Below are positions 1 through 7,959 of a DNA stretch of 30,455 nucleotides, in pieces. The notes beneath the pieces were generated by a model. It worked only from the letters and a program-made list of their open reading frames with translations. It was not told where the DNA came from and did not search any database. A program made the position numbers and the translations under genes. The DNA comes from an uncultured Eubacteriales bacterium (lineage in GTDB: Bacteria; Bacillota; Clostridia; Oscillospirales; Acutalibacteraceae). The number at the start of each line of letters is the position of its first letter. The stretch's first letter is position 1. The stretch is taken from the NCBI GenBank assembly GCA_934486755.1, contig CAKSQT010000015.1, positions 1 to 30,455 of the forward strand, given 5' to 3'.

Positions 1-15
1 CAATTACAGCCACCA
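1..15 (+). tRNA. Probable 3' end of a tRNA cut by the window edge
   Basis: The first 15 bases end in CCA and could be the tail of a T arm plus the 3' acceptor strand (TACAGCC), discriminator A and encoded CCA. A terminator-like hairpin and then a complete tRNA-Glu follow directly, as in a tRNA cluster. The anticodon lies outside the window, so the isotype cannot be read. A chance match is possible. Confidence 0.4.
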
Positions 16-43
16 AAAAGAATATACTTCGGTATATTCTTTT
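16..43 (+). terminator. Perfect 12-bp hairpin between two tRNA genes
   Basis: AAAAGAATATAC (16-27) pairs perfectly with GTATATTCTTTT (32-43) around a TTCG tetraloop. The stem ends in T4 two bases before tRNA-Glu. It may terminate the upstream tRNA transcript or act as a processing stem in a joint tRNA precursor. Confidence 0.5.
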
Positions 44-45
44 GC

Positions 46-121
46 GGCCCGGTGGTCAAGAGGCCTAAGACACCGCCCTTTCACGGCGGTAACACGAGTT
101 CGAATCTCGTCCGGGTCACCA
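46..121 (+). tRNA. tRNA-Glu (anticodon TTC)
   Basis: This is a complete 76-nt cloverleaf. The acceptor strand GGCCCGG (46-52) pairs with CCGGGTC (111-117) with one G-T wobble. The anticodon stem CCGCC (73-77)/GGCGG (85-89) encloses the loop CTTTCAC, giving anticodon TTC at 80-82, which reads GAA/GAG. The T loop carries TTCGAAT. CCA is encoded at 119-121. A strong terminator follows at once. Confidence 0.97.
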
Positions 122-158
122 AAAATCGGCAAGTATCATCAGATGCTTGCCGATTTTT
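121..158 (+). terminator. Rho-independent terminator after tRNA-Glu
   Basis: AAAAATCGGCAAG (121-133) pairs with CTTGCCGATTTTT (146-158). The stem continues through a T-G wobble and an ATC/GAT step to a 4-nt loop. The right arm ends in T5 and follows the tRNA directly. Confidence 0.85.
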
Positions 159-167
159 ACTTATTCA

Positions 168-244
168 CTTTTCACTATTCACTCTTCACTATAATCTCAC
201 AGCCGATTTTTGGGAAGTAATAAGTAATAGTGAATAGTGAAAAG
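168..244. repeat. Short inverted repeat, MITE-like remnant
   Basis: CTTTTCACTATTCAC (168-182) is exactly repeated in inverse orientation at 230-244, enclosing 47 bp. Degenerate TTCACT/AGTAAT units extend both arms. It sits between the tRNA-Glu terminator and the four-helix-bundle gene. No transposase or clear target duplication is visible. It may be a non-autonomous element or a stem in the leader of the next gene. Confidence 0.55.
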
Positions 245-298
245 GTATTATGCAAGGTGTAACCTTGTTTTTTGTTTTTAGCAAGTATAATTGTTTGT

Positions 299-643
299 AT
301 GAATGAAAGCCCTTTGATAATAAAATCCAAAGAATTTGCCCTTATCGTTATAAGATCATGCAAAGAATTAAGAACCGAAAAGTGCGAAAGCGCTTCAATA
401 AGCCAGTTTTTGCGTTCAGGAACAAGCATAGGGGCAAATATCCGTGAAACCTTTTATGCCCACGGAAAAGCAGACTTTATCGCAAAGCTCCAAATTGCCT
501 TAAAAGAGTGTTCTGAAACCGAATATTGGATTGAACTTTTAACGGAAAGCGGATATTATAATGATAAAGAAACACTTGTAAAATGCGTTGAGCTTAAAAA
601 AATATTAATTTCGTCAATAAACACCGCAAAGAAAAATCAATAG
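299..643 (+). CDS. Four-helix-bundle protein, S23/23S rRNA intervening-sequence family
   Basis: This 114-aa protein fits the four-helix-bundle family first found inside intervening sequences of 23S rRNA genes (family knowledge). Recognisable features are the opening NESPLIIKSKEFALIVIRSCKEL, written here only as its start NESPLIIKSKEFAL, the central SGTSIGANIRE motif, and ALKECSETEYWIELL in the third helix. Length matches the usual 110-125 aa. ATG 299 gives the family-typical N-terminus; a TTG at 272 would add nine residues with no homology. No good ribosome binding site is visible before either start. The gene is not inside an rRNA gene: it stands alone after tRNA-Glu and a small inverted repeat. 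Function is unknown for the family; an RNA-binding role is often suggested. Confidence 0.85.
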   Translation: MNESPLIIKSKEFALIVIRSCKELRTEKCESASISQFLRSGTSIGANIRETFYAHGKADFIAKLQIALKECSETEYWIELLTESGYYNDKETLVKCVELKKILISSINTAKKNQ

Positions 644-671
644 CACGCTGTTAATCGATATAAAATAAAAG

Positions 672-699
672 AAAGCACCTGCCGTAAGACAGATGCTTT
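672..699. terminator. Bidirectional terminator between convergent genes
   Basis: AAAGCA (672-677) and CTG (679-681) pair with CAG (690-692) and TGCTTT (694-699), with one C/A mismatch and an 8-nt loop. A-rich sequence lies on the left and T-rich on the right. It lies between the S23-family gene (plus) and the CDF exporter (minus), so it may serve both. Confidence 0.65.
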
Positions 700-703
700 T
701 AAG

Positions 704-1888
704 TTATTTTCCTGTAAAATCGTTATCAAAGGTTATAACGCAGATATAGCCTTTATTAATTTGCTTTGCCGTTTCGCTTATTCTTTTATCAAGCTCGGCG
801 TTGCTTATTTTAACCGAGGACGGCACGACAACATCAAAAATCAAATTTGTATGATTTTCGCCGACCGAGGTCATTCTGAAATCGTGCAAAGACAGACGCT
901 CGTCTATCTTCTTTAATCCGTCCGTCATTGCCGACCTTGCCGCCGCGACGTTTTCATCATTGGTGTCTATCGGGTCCATATGTATAACAAGCGCAACGTC
1001 AAGCCGCTCGTTTACCAGCTTTTCGCAAATATCTATCTGCTCGTGGCATTTGACTATATCAATATCCTGCGGGACCTCAACGTGAACCGAGGCAAACTGT
1101 CTGCCCGGTCCGTAGTTATGCACAATAAGGTCGTGTATGCCTATAAACCCGTCAAACGACATAATCGTATTTTCGATAGCCTCGGTAAGCTCCTTTGACG
1201 GCGGCTCGCCCAATATCTGATTAAGCGTATCTCTTGCCGCCGAAAGCCCCGAATATATAATAAACAGCGCCACCGCCGCCGCCATAACCGCGTCAAGATT
1301 AAACGAGGGCTTAAACAGCATAGAGATAATAACCGCCGCAAGTATAACCGCGGTTGTGATGCAGTCGTTAATACTGTCCTGCGCCGTAGCCATAAGCGCT
1401 TCGGCGTTTATTTTTTTACCTAATTTGCGGTTGAAAATAAACATCCACAGCTTTACAAGTATTGAAACCGCTAAAACTATGACGGCTGTCTTGTCGTAGA
1501 CAGGCGCCGCCGTGCCGTTTATCAGATCCTTAACCGAAGAAATAAACAGCTCGCCGCCGACTATCAGGATAATAACCGAAACAACGAACGCCGACATATA
1601 CTCCATTCTTCCGTGACCGAAAGGATGGTCGCTGTCGGCAGGCTTGCCCGCCAGCTTAAAGCCTATCATCGTGATAACCGAAGAACCCATATCGGAAAGG
1701 TTGTTAAGTCCGTCCGCTATAACCGAGATACTTGACGTTATGATACCGACAGCTATTTTAAGCGAGCACAGTATAACATTACAGGCAATTCCCACAAGTC
1801 CGCACAGAAGTCCGTATCTGCCGCGCACCTTAACATCGTTGGTATCGTCGGGATTTTTTATAAAAAGCCGCACCAAAAGTTCCGTCAT
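704..1888 (-). CDS. Cation diffusion facilitator (CDF) metal exporter, possibly Mn-type
   Basis: This 394-aa inner-membrane antiporter exports divalent metal ions. The N-terminal half has about six membrane segments with the CDF signature HPFGHGRMEY (residues 88-97). In the YiiP-like transport site the ligands read N62 and D66 in TM2 (GLNNLSD) and D171 and D175 in TM5 (AQDSIND). That N-D-D-D set resembles manganese exporters of the MntE group rather than the D-D-H-D of zinc exporters; this substrate call is inference. The cytosolic C-terminal part, from about residue 215, is longer than one CDF dimerisation domain and seems to hold a second alpha/beta lobe ending at residue 394. It is the last gene of the envelope operon. 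Its ATG overlaps the ligase stop codon (TAATG), implying translational coupling. Confidence 0.92.
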   Translation of the reverse strand: MTELLVRLFIKNPDDTNDVKVRGRYGLLCGLVGIACNVILCSLKIAVGIITSSISVIADGLNNLSDMGSSVITMIGFKLAGKPADSDHPFGHGRMEYMSAFVVSVIILIVGGELFISSVKDLINGTAAPVYDKTAVIVLAVSILVKLWMFIFNRKLGKKINAEALMATAQDSINDCITTAVILAAVIISMLFKPSFNLDAVMAAAVALFIIYSGLSAARDTLNQILGEPPSKELTEAIENTIMSFDGFIGIHDLIVHNYGPGRQFASVHVEVPQDIDIVKCHEQIDICEKLVNERLDVALVIHMDPIDTNDENVAAARSAMTDGLKKIDERLSLHDFRMTSVGENHTNLIFDVVVPSSVKISNAELDKRISETAKQINKGYICVITFDNDFTGK

Positions 1889-3087
1889 TACAGCTTGGCT
1901 CCCTTTGCGCCCTTACTCCCGAACGACACGCCCGAAAGGATATTTGTGTCTATCGTAAAAGTAAGATTGTCGCGTCCGCGCTGACGGCGGAAAGCAAGCT
2001 CTATAAGGCGGTCAAGCATATCGGAATATTTAAGACCCGACGCCTCCCACAAATAGAAGGCAAGCGAACCTGGGATAGTGTTTATTTCGTTTGCATAGAC
2101 CTTATCGGTTTCGGTGTCTATCATAAAGTCAATGCGGACAACGCCGTTTGCGCCGAGCGCCTTGAATATTTTGCAGGAAAGCTCGCGTATCTCCTGCGAC
2201 TTTTCCTCAGGCAGATCGGCGGGAATTTTACGTCCGAGCGACGCCATACCCTTGCTGGGGCCCTGATTTTCCGACTTTGAGCCGCCGAGATATTTGTCCT
2301 CATAAGAAAGTATTTCATCGTGCATAAACGGTTCTTCACAAACGCTTGCCTCGCAATTATCCGCGTCCCCCAGCACCGAGCAGTTAATTTCCCTGAGCGA
2401 GCATATAGCGCGCTCGGCAAGTATCCTGTCGGCAAACGAGAAAGCAAGGGTAACCGCCTCGTCAAGCCCCTCGGCGGAGTCCACCTTGGTGATACCCACG
2501 CTTGAACCCAAATTGACGGGTTTGATTATAAGGGGATAGCCTATTTTTTCGGCTATTTGCTTTGCAAAGTCTTCCTTGTTTTCGGCGTAGTCGCGCGAGC
2601 GAATCTGAACGCAGTCAAGCACAGGTATGCCCGCGTTTTTCATAACATCTTTATAAACCGCCTTATCCATACCGACGGCGGAGGAAATTATATCGCAGCC
2701 GACGTAGGGTATTCCGAGGTATTCAAAATAACCCTGTATCGTTCCGTCCTCGCAGTTGGTGCCGTGAACTATCGGGAAAGCAACGTTAAGCTCTATATCC
2801 TTATTCTTTGAGAAAAATCCCTTATTAGCAGGTTTTACAACAACCTTGCCGTCGCTTTTTACCACAAAAACACGGTTGCATTTTTTAAGCAGCGCTGCAA
2901 GGTCGCGGTACTCCTCAATTTCAAAAAGAGCCTCGCCCGTATACATATCGCCGTTCTTTGTAACGTAGATTGGCGTTACGTCATACTTATCGCGCTTTAT
3001 TGAGCGCATTGCCTGAACGGCGGATATTATTGAAACCTCATGCTCAACCGAGCGGCAGCCGAAAAATACGCCGATATTAGTTTTCAT
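1888..3087 (-). CDS. ddl: D-alanine--D-alanine ligase
   Basis: This 399-aa ATP-grasp enzyme joins two D-alanines for the peptidoglycan stem peptide. Visible motifs are EHEVSIISA near the N-terminus (E15 matches the catalytic Glu of DdlB), the ATP-grasp segment KPVNLGSSVGITK, the omega-loop YEDKYLGG, and the metal-binding end NEINTIPGSLAFYLWE. The tyrosine in YEDKY is the residue expected for D-Ala-D-Ala rather than D-Ala-D-lactate ligases (family knowledge). The protein is slightly longer than typical because of a basic, Gly/Lys-rich C-terminal tail of about 30 residues that belongs to no known domain. GAGGAG lies 8 nt before the ATG. It follows the MurF-like ligase by 21 nt, which would use its dipeptide product. 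Confidence 0.94.
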   Translation of the reverse strand: MKTNIGVFFGCRSVEHEVSIISAVQAMRSIKRDKYDVTPIYVTKNGDMYTGEALFEIEEYRDLAALLKKCNRVFVVKSDGKVVVKPANKGFFSKNKDIELNVAFPIVHGTNCEDGTIQGYFEYLGIPYVGCDIISSAVGMDKAVYKDVMKNAGIPVLDCVQIRSRDYAENKEDFAKQIAEKIGYPLIIKPVNLGSSVGITKVDSAEGLDEAVTLAFSFADRILAERAICSLREINCSVLGDADNCEASVCEEPFMHDEILSYEDKYLGGSKSENQGPSKGMASLGRKIPADLPEEKSQEIRELSCKIFKALGANGVVRIDFMIDTETDKVYANEINTIPGSLAFYLWEASGLKYSDMLDRLIELAFRRQRGRDNLTFTIDTNILSGVSFGSKGAKGAKL

Positions 3088-3108
3088 ACGATAATCTCCT
3101 CATTTTAT

Positions 3109-4683
3109 TTAATTAAGATAATTGTCAGGCAGGTCGTTTTCAAGCAGTATTACGGTATTGCTGTCCGCAAGCGGCGTAAACACCGCCATCGCCTCCTTAA
3201 AGCTGGAAACGACGTAAACGTTTTTACCGTCAAAATCCGCGGCTTCGACGCCGTCCCTTAACGGGCGGGAACGATTTTTGCCGACAAGGATTATTATATC
3301 ACAATACTTTGCGGCTTCAAGACCCAAAGCATAGTTACATTCATATTCCCGTTCGCCGAGTTCGATAAGTCCCGGTGTTACTATTATTTTCCGCATACCC
3401 TCAAACGAGCCGAGAACGCGCACCGCGCCGAGACTTCCCTCGGGGTTTGCGTTGTACGCGTCGTCTATAAGCACCGCCTTGCCGTAGCTTTTGAGTTCAA
3501 GCCTATGCTCCGTCGGTTTGAGTGAGGATATTGCAAAGGCTATGTCCTTAACGCTCACTCCGAGACGGTAGGCGCACGCCGCGGCAATAACTATATCGTT
3601 AATGCTGTGCGTACCGAGCAGACGGGTCGTAACGCCGACGCGTTCGCCGCCAAGGCACAGGTCGAAGGACGAACCGTATCTTGAATAGGAAATATTTTCG
3701 GCGCGGAATTCGCAGCTTTCAGCGGTTCCGCAAAGAATATAACCGTTTTTATCAATTCGGTTGGTTATCTCGGCACAGTCGCCGTTTACGAAGACCTCGC
3801 CGTTTTTCGCCTTAACCGCGTCCGACAGCTCAAACTTGGTTTTAAAGACATTATCGACCGACTTGAAGGTATCGAGGTGCTGGGGTCCGACCGCGGTTAT
3901 AATCCCGTAATCGGGATCTGCTATGTCGCACAGTTCCTTAATATCGCCGATATTTTTAGCGCCCATTTCGCAGATAAACACCTGCGTTTGCGGCTGTATC
4001 TGCTCTCTGACAGTTCTTACAACGCCCATCGGAGTATTAAAGCTCTTAGGGGTTGCGACAACATTGTATTTTTCGCTTAAAATCCTTTTAAGTATAAATT
4101 TGGTGGTAGTCTTGCCGTAGCTCCCCGTAATTCCTATAACGGTAAGGTCGGGACATTCCTTTAAAATACGCTTTGCGTCCCTAACGTAGGCGGCGGCAAA
4201 AGCCTTTTCAAACGGAAGCGTTACCGCCCAGCACAAAAACGTAAGCAGCGGCGTAACGACCGAAAGCATAAACAGCAAAATCACACCTATTTCACCCGTG
4301 AGCGTTTCGGGGAAAAGGCAGTAAAGCAGTATGAATATCAGCATTATTACCGCGGCGGCGGCATAAAGCCTTTTAACGCGTGAGGTGAACACCAGCTTTT
4401 TTATCGACTTCTTTTGAATATTTACTGCGCTGACTATTCTGAAACCGAGTATAAACGCAATTAAAACGCCCTGTTCGGTGTACTTTTCCGACGTATAAAG
4501 CACGGACGAGGCGCAAAACAGTATTGAAAGCACGGCGAGAATTACCGCGAACGAGTCTTTAAGCCAACCGAAATACCTTGACGGAAAGTAAGAATTTTGC
4601 TGTAACATCTGAAACTGCCTTGTAAGCGAAAACAGCGCCGACGCGGCGGAAAGAATCATAGTAATCAACAGAATGTAATTCAT
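3109..4683 (-). CDS. Membrane-tethered MurF-like Mur ligase
   Basis: This 524-aa protein fuses an N-terminal membrane region (about five segments near residues 2-20, 44-63, 72-86, 105-124, 132-155) to Mur ligase central and C-terminal domains. The P-loop is GSYGKTTTK with K191, followed by ATPKSFNTPMG, the metal site CEMGAKNIGDI, AVGPQHLDTF, and the MurF-like DDAYNANPEGS. MurF adds D-Ala-D-Ala to UDP-MurNAc-tripeptide. Here the normal soluble N-terminal uridine-binding domain is replaced by helices, so the substrate may be a lipid-linked or otherwise altered precursor; that is inference. AAGGTGATATA precedes the ATG, and the hydrolase stop TGA lies inside this ribosome binding site. The position directly before ddl supports a cell-wall role. 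A canonical murF could exist elsewhere. Confidence 0.88.
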   Translation of the reverse strand: MNYILLITMILSAASALFSLTRQFQMLQQNSYFPSRYFGWLKDSFAVILAVLSILFCASSVLYTSEKYTEQGVLIAFILGFRIVSAVNIQKKSIKKLVFTSRVKRLYAAAAVIMLIFILLYCLFPETLTGEIGVILLFMLSVVTPLLTFLCWAVTLPFEKAFAAAYVRDAKRILKECPDLTVIGITGSYGKTTTKFILKRILSEKYNVVATPKSFNTPMGVVRTVREQIQPQTQVFICEMGAKNIGDIKELCDIADPDYGIITAVGPQHLDTFKSVDNVFKTKFELSDAVKAKNGEVFVNGDCAEITNRIDKNGYILCGTAESCEFRAENISYSRYGSSFDLCLGGERVGVTTRLLGTHSINDIVIAAACAYRLGVSVKDIAFAISSLKPTEHRLELKSYGKAVLIDDAYNANPEGSLGAVRVLGSFEGMRKIIVTPGLIELGEREYECNYALGLEAAKYCDIIILVGKNRSRPLRDGVEAADFDGKNVYVVSSFKEAMAVFTPLADSNTVILLENDLPDNYLN

Positions 4684-4687
4684 TATA

Positions 4688-5464
4688 TCACCTTATAAAA
4701 CTTCTTAAAATGGCGCTTGCCTCATACGGGCGTTCGCAGAACGAATAATGCCCCGTTCCCTTTATCACGCAAAGACCTGCGTCGGGAATAAGAGATTCAA
4801 TTATTTTAGCGTCGCTCAAAGGCGTTGCGGTATCGTTCTCACCCCATATAAGCAGGGTCGGACATTTTATATTAGGCAAAAGTCCGCGCAGGTCGGTATT
4901 CACAAGCGACACCATTGTTTTTCTTAGCACCTCGGGCGCGGCGTTGTAGTCAGCCGAGCCGTAGTGGCGGCGGGCTTTATCAAGCAGCACCGCCGAATGA
5001 TTTTTAATAACAGGGAGCGTTAAAACCCTTTTAATAGCCTTAAAGCTCTTAGCGCGCATTTTCTGCTTTGCGTTTTTTTTAGGAATAAGACCCGCCGAGT
5101 CGAGCAAAACTATTTTAGGCGGAGACATCATTCCCGTGCCGACGAGCTTTAAAATGACCCTGCCGCCGTGCGAATGGCCTATAAGTATCGGATTTTCAAG
5201 ACCCACCGCCGAAATAAATTTTTTGACAAATTCACAGTAATCGTCAATATTCCACGGCGTTTCCATAGTATCCGAACCGCCGCAGCCGGGAAAATTCAAG
5301 GCAACGGTACGGCACCTGTCGGAAAGGGCGGCTATGACACCCTTATATACGTCATAAGACGAACCCCAGCCGTGAAGAAGCAGAACGGGGATACCGCTGC
5401 CGCTGTCGGTATACTGAATTTTAAGACCGTCTATAACTGTCTCCGTAAAAGACCAACTCCCCAT
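4688..5464 (-). CDS. Alpha/beta hydrolase
   Basis: This 258-aa protein has a clear alpha/beta-hydrolase fold: oxyanion motif LLLHGWGSS (28-36), nucleophile elbow GHSHGG with S98, acid D211 in IWGENDTATP, and base H239 in GTGHYSF. A basic cap region spans roughly residues 128-175. There is no signal peptide. The substrate cannot be read from sequence; esterase or lactonase activity on a cell-envelope or small acyl compound is possible. It is the first gene of the minus-strand envelope operon, 4 nt before the MurF-like gene. The ATG has no recognisable ribosome binding site and lies only about 20 nt below a -10 box, so the leader is very short. Confidence 0.9.
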   Translation of the reverse strand: MGSWSFTETVIDGLKIQYTDSGSGIPVLLLHGWGSSYDVYKGVIAALSDRCRTVALNFPGCGGSDTMETPWNIDDYCEFVKKFISAVGLENPILIGHSHGGRVILKLVGTGMMSPPKIVLLDSAGLIPKKNAKQKMRAKSFKAIKRVLTLPVIKNHSAVLLDKARRHYGSADYNAAPEVLRKTMVSLVNTDLRGLLPNIKCPTLLIWGENDTATPLSDAKIIESLIPDAGLCVIKGTGHYSFCERPYEASAILRSFIR

Positions 5465-5486
5465 ATAACTATACTAACGCAATGCT

Positions 5487-5527
5487 ATTATACCAAATTA
5501 TACTTAAAAAAAGAAGTTTTTTTTCAA
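5487..5527 (-). promoter_or_regulatory. Candidate sigma-A promoter(s) of the envelope operon
   Basis: On the minus strand two TATAAT boxes occur at 5502-5497 and 5492-5487, upstream of the hydrolase start at 5464. TTGAAA (5527-5522) lies 19 bp before the first box, which is a long spacer. Long A/T tracts surround the site and could act as UP elements. Which -10 box is used cannot be decided by eye. Confidence 0.45.
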
Positions 5528-5563
5528 AAAACATTATTTTAGGCAAAAAAGGTGTTTTGTCTG

Positions 5564-5592
5564 TTTACTTTTTTTGAAACTTGAAGTAAAAT
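5564..5592 (+). promoter_or_regulatory. Candidate sigma-A promoter of the V-ATPase operon
   Basis: TTTACT (5564-5569) and TAAAAT (5587-5592) are separated by exactly 17 bp. A start site near 5599 would leave only a few bases before AAAGGAG (5603-5609). It is divergent from the envelope operon promoter region. Confidence 0.5.
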
Positions 5593-5617
5593 TAAACCAA
5601 CGAAAGGAGTGTTTTAC

Positions 5618-5926
5618 TTGGCAAAATTGCTTGTTGATGAAATACGCAAAACCGAAAAGCAGGGCGGCGAAATTATAGCCGCCGCCGAAAAAAAAGCAAA
5701 GGAAATTCAAAGCCGCGCTTCAAGCAACGCTGAGAACGAACTGCAAAAAAAGCTGTCTGACGCTGAACAAACAGCCGCGTCGCTGACAGAAGAAGCAAAA
5801 ACCGCGGCAAAGCAGATAAAGGAAAACGCGGCTGCCGAAGCTAAAACGCTTTGCGACGATTTGAGAAAGAACGCGCAAAATAATTTTGAAGCGGCGGTTG
5901 ACGCGGTTGTAAACTTACTGAAATAG
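5618..5926 (+). CDS. ntpF: V-type ATPase peripheral-stalk subunit G/H (NtpF-like)
   Basis: This is a 102-aa, almost wholly helical, Ala/Glu/Lys-rich protein with long heptad-like runs, as expected for the stalk subunit that pairs with subunit E and links the catalytic head to subunit I. TTG 5618 is preferred as start because AAAGGAG (5603-5609) lies 8 nt upstream; a GTG at 5609 lies inside that ribosome binding site and cannot use it. It is the first gene of the V-ATPase operon, in the same place as ntpF in Enterococcus hirae. Sequence alone would be weak evidence for a coiled coil, so the call rests largely on position. Confidence 0.88.
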   Translation: MAKLLVDEIRKTEKQGGEIIAAAEKKAKEIQSRASSNAENELQKKLSDAEQTAASLTEEAKTAAKQIKENAAAEAKTLCDDLRKNAQNNFEAAVDAVVNLLK

Positions 5927-5951
5927 TCGGTAATAAGTGTGGTGATGATTT

Positions 5952-7958
5952 TTGGCTAAACTTAAATGCAAGCTGGTAAGCATATATGCTCCGAGGGAAA
6001 GCTCGCACGCCCTTATGAAACGGCTTCAAGAAATGTCGGTTATTGATATTGACACAGCCGCCAAGGACGAGCAGACGTCAGCTGTTCCCGAGGGCTTTGA
6101 GAAAAGCGATACCGCATACAAATCGGATATGTACGAGCGGTTTGCTCAATCGGCGGACGGAGCATTAAAAATACTGAACGCACGCCATCCCGAAAAGAAG
6201 GGTTTAAAATCTATGCTTTCGGGTCCGCGCGAGGTAACGCCCGACGAATTTTACCTGAACGAGCAGGACATTAAAGAGCGGCTTTCCTACATCGGCGATA
6301 TTGAAAAATTTGACCGTTTGATAGCCGAACAAACAGCCGAAAAGCAACGGTTACGGCTGACAGCGGAGCAGATGAAGCCATGGGAGGGTCTTGACGTGCC
6401 TCTTTCCTTTTCGGGAACCGCAAAAACCGCCGCCTTTATCGGCACGATCAGCGGTGTTTACGGACTTGACGGTCTGCTTTGCAAAATTGCGGAACTAGCG
6501 CCGACTGCGGAGGTCTACGGCGAGATAGTTAATACTGCTTCGGACAGTACATATATCTTTATATGCTGTCCGAAATCACAGAGTCAGGACGTTGAAAACG
6601 CTTTACGCGAGCTTTCCTTTGCAAGACCGTTTCAGATAACCTCTAAAACCGCAAAGGACAAGATAGCCTCCAAATTAAGCCGAATGGAAGACTGCGAAAA
6701 GCGGATAAAAGAGGCTTCCGACAAGATAAAGGAGCTTACCCTATATCGGCGGGACATTGAACTTTTTTACGACTACTGCCGCGTGCGCGCGGACAGGTAT
6801 AAGGCGATGGGCGAAATTGCCCACACCGCCCACACGGTAATGATAAAGGGATACATCACCGAGCGCGATCTGCCTTATCTTGAAAAAACGCTTAATAAGG
6901 ATTTTACGGTGGTTATCGAGGCGCAGGACGCAGACGAGAGCTTGGCTCCCGTGACCTTAAAAAACAACGCCTTTGCAAGACCTGCCGAAACGCTTGTTAA
7001 GATGTATTCCCTGCCCGGTCCTAAGGACATTGACCCGACGTTTATAACAGGATTTTTCTACTATTTATTCTTCGGAATGATGTTTTCCGACGCGGGCTAC
7101 GGACTGATTATGATATTGGCGACAGCGTTTGCGCTTAAAAAGCTGAATCCTTCCCCCGCAATGAGACAGAGCTTAAAGCTGTTTAACTACTGCGGAATTT
7201 CCACTTTTGTCTGGGGACTTGTTTACGGCAGCTTTTTCGGCGACAGCATTGCCGTTATAAGCGAAAACTTCTTCGGACACAGAGTGGCGCTCCCCGCGCT
7301 TATCGACCCGATGAACGGCGACGCCGTTACGATGCTGATACTAAGCCTTATTTTGGGGCTTATAGAAATAATCGTTGGACTTTGCGCAAAGTTTGCCACC
7401 TGTATTAAAAACGGTGACCGCGCGGGCGCGTTTTTCGACGCGGGACTGTGGATAACGACCCTTTTAGGTTTAGCCGTTATGGCGGCAGGCTTCCTCATAG
7501 CGCCGATTCTCAAAAATATCGGTATTTGGGTGACGATAATTTCGGTCGTAGGGCTTGTGCTGACGCAGGGGCGCGATAAGAAAAATCCGATAGCAAGGCT
7601 GTTTTCGGGAATAATATCGCTTTACGATATAACAAGCTATGTAAGCGATCTGCTTTCTTTTTCAAGACTTATGGCATTGGGTCTTACCACCTCCGCAATG
7701 AGCGCGGTATTTAATATGCTCAGCGGAATGGGCGGCAGAACCGTAGGCGGCGTGATTATGCTTTTGATAATCTTCCCGCTCGGTCACGCCATTAACTTCG
7801 GTCTTAATGTTCTCGGCGCTTATGTTCATACGCTGAGACTTCAATATGTCGAGCTGTTCTCAAAATTCTACGAGGGCGGCGGCAGAGAATTTAAGACTTT
7901 TACGCTTAATTCAAAATATACCGATTTAAGCGTTCAAAATTCAAAGGAGGAAAATTAA
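5952..7958 (+). CDS. ntpI: V-type ATPase subunit I
   Basis: This 668-aa membrane stator subunit (equivalent to eukaryotic subunit a) forms the ion half-channels facing the K ring. Residues about 1-340 are soluble and rich in coiled coil and form the stalk-binding arm. The C-terminal part carries seven or eight membrane helices, starting around FITGFFYYLFFGMMFSDAGYG and including LLSFSRLMALGLTTSAMS, whose arginine corresponds to the essential residue that meets the rotor carboxylate. The start is TTG, 25 nt after the previous stop, behind a weak GGTGATG. The protein ends with SKEEN; the AAAGGAGG of the next gene lies inside its last codons. Confidence 0.95.
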   Translation: MAKLKCKLVSIYAPRESSHALMKRLQEMSVIDIDTAAKDEQTSAVPEGFEKSDTAYKSDMYERFAQSADGALKILNARHPEKKGLKSMLSGPREVTPDEFYLNEQDIKERLSYIGDIEKFDRLIAEQTAEKQRLRLTAEQMKPWEGLDVPLSFSGTAKTAAFIGTISGVYGLDGLLCKIAELAPTAEVYGEIVNTASDSTYIFICCPKSQSQDVENALRELSFARPFQITSKTAKDKIASKLSRMEDCEKRIKEASDKIKELTLYRRDIELFYDYCRVRADRYKAMGEIAHTAHTVMIKGYITERDLPYLEKTLNKDFTVVIEAQDADESLAPVTLKNNAFARPAETLVKMYSLPGPKDIDPTFITGFFYYLFFGMMFSDAGYGLIMILATAFALKKLNPSPAMRQSLKLFNYCGISTFVWGLVYGSFFGDSIAVISENFFGHRVALPALIDPMNGDAVTMLILSLILGLIEIIVGLCAKFATCIKNGDRAGAFFDAGLWITTLLGLAVMAAGFLIAPILKNIGIWVTIISVVGLVLTQGRDKKNPIARLFSGIISLYDITSYVSDLLSFSRLMALGLTTSAMSAVFNMLSGMGGRTVGGVIMLLIIFPLGHAINFGLNVLGAYVHTLRLQYVELFSKFYEGGGREFKTFTLNSKYTDLSVQNSKEEN

Positions 7959-7959
7959 A

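Noticed and set aside
2121..2465. Long frames antisense to or shifted within ddl, the V-ATPase genes, yfhO and others
   Set aside because: They lie within clear, motif-rich genes, are Arg- or Ser-rich without domains, and lack ribosome binding sites.
1888..3087. Ligase considered as a VanA/VanC-type resistance ligase
   Set aside because: The omega-loop keeps the YEDKY pattern of D-Ala-D-Ala ligases, and no vanH, vanX or vanT gene is near.
5609..5617. GTG 5609 as start of the V-ATPase G/H subunit
   Set aside because: It overlaps the ribosome binding site AAAGGAG, which is correctly spaced only for TTG 5618.
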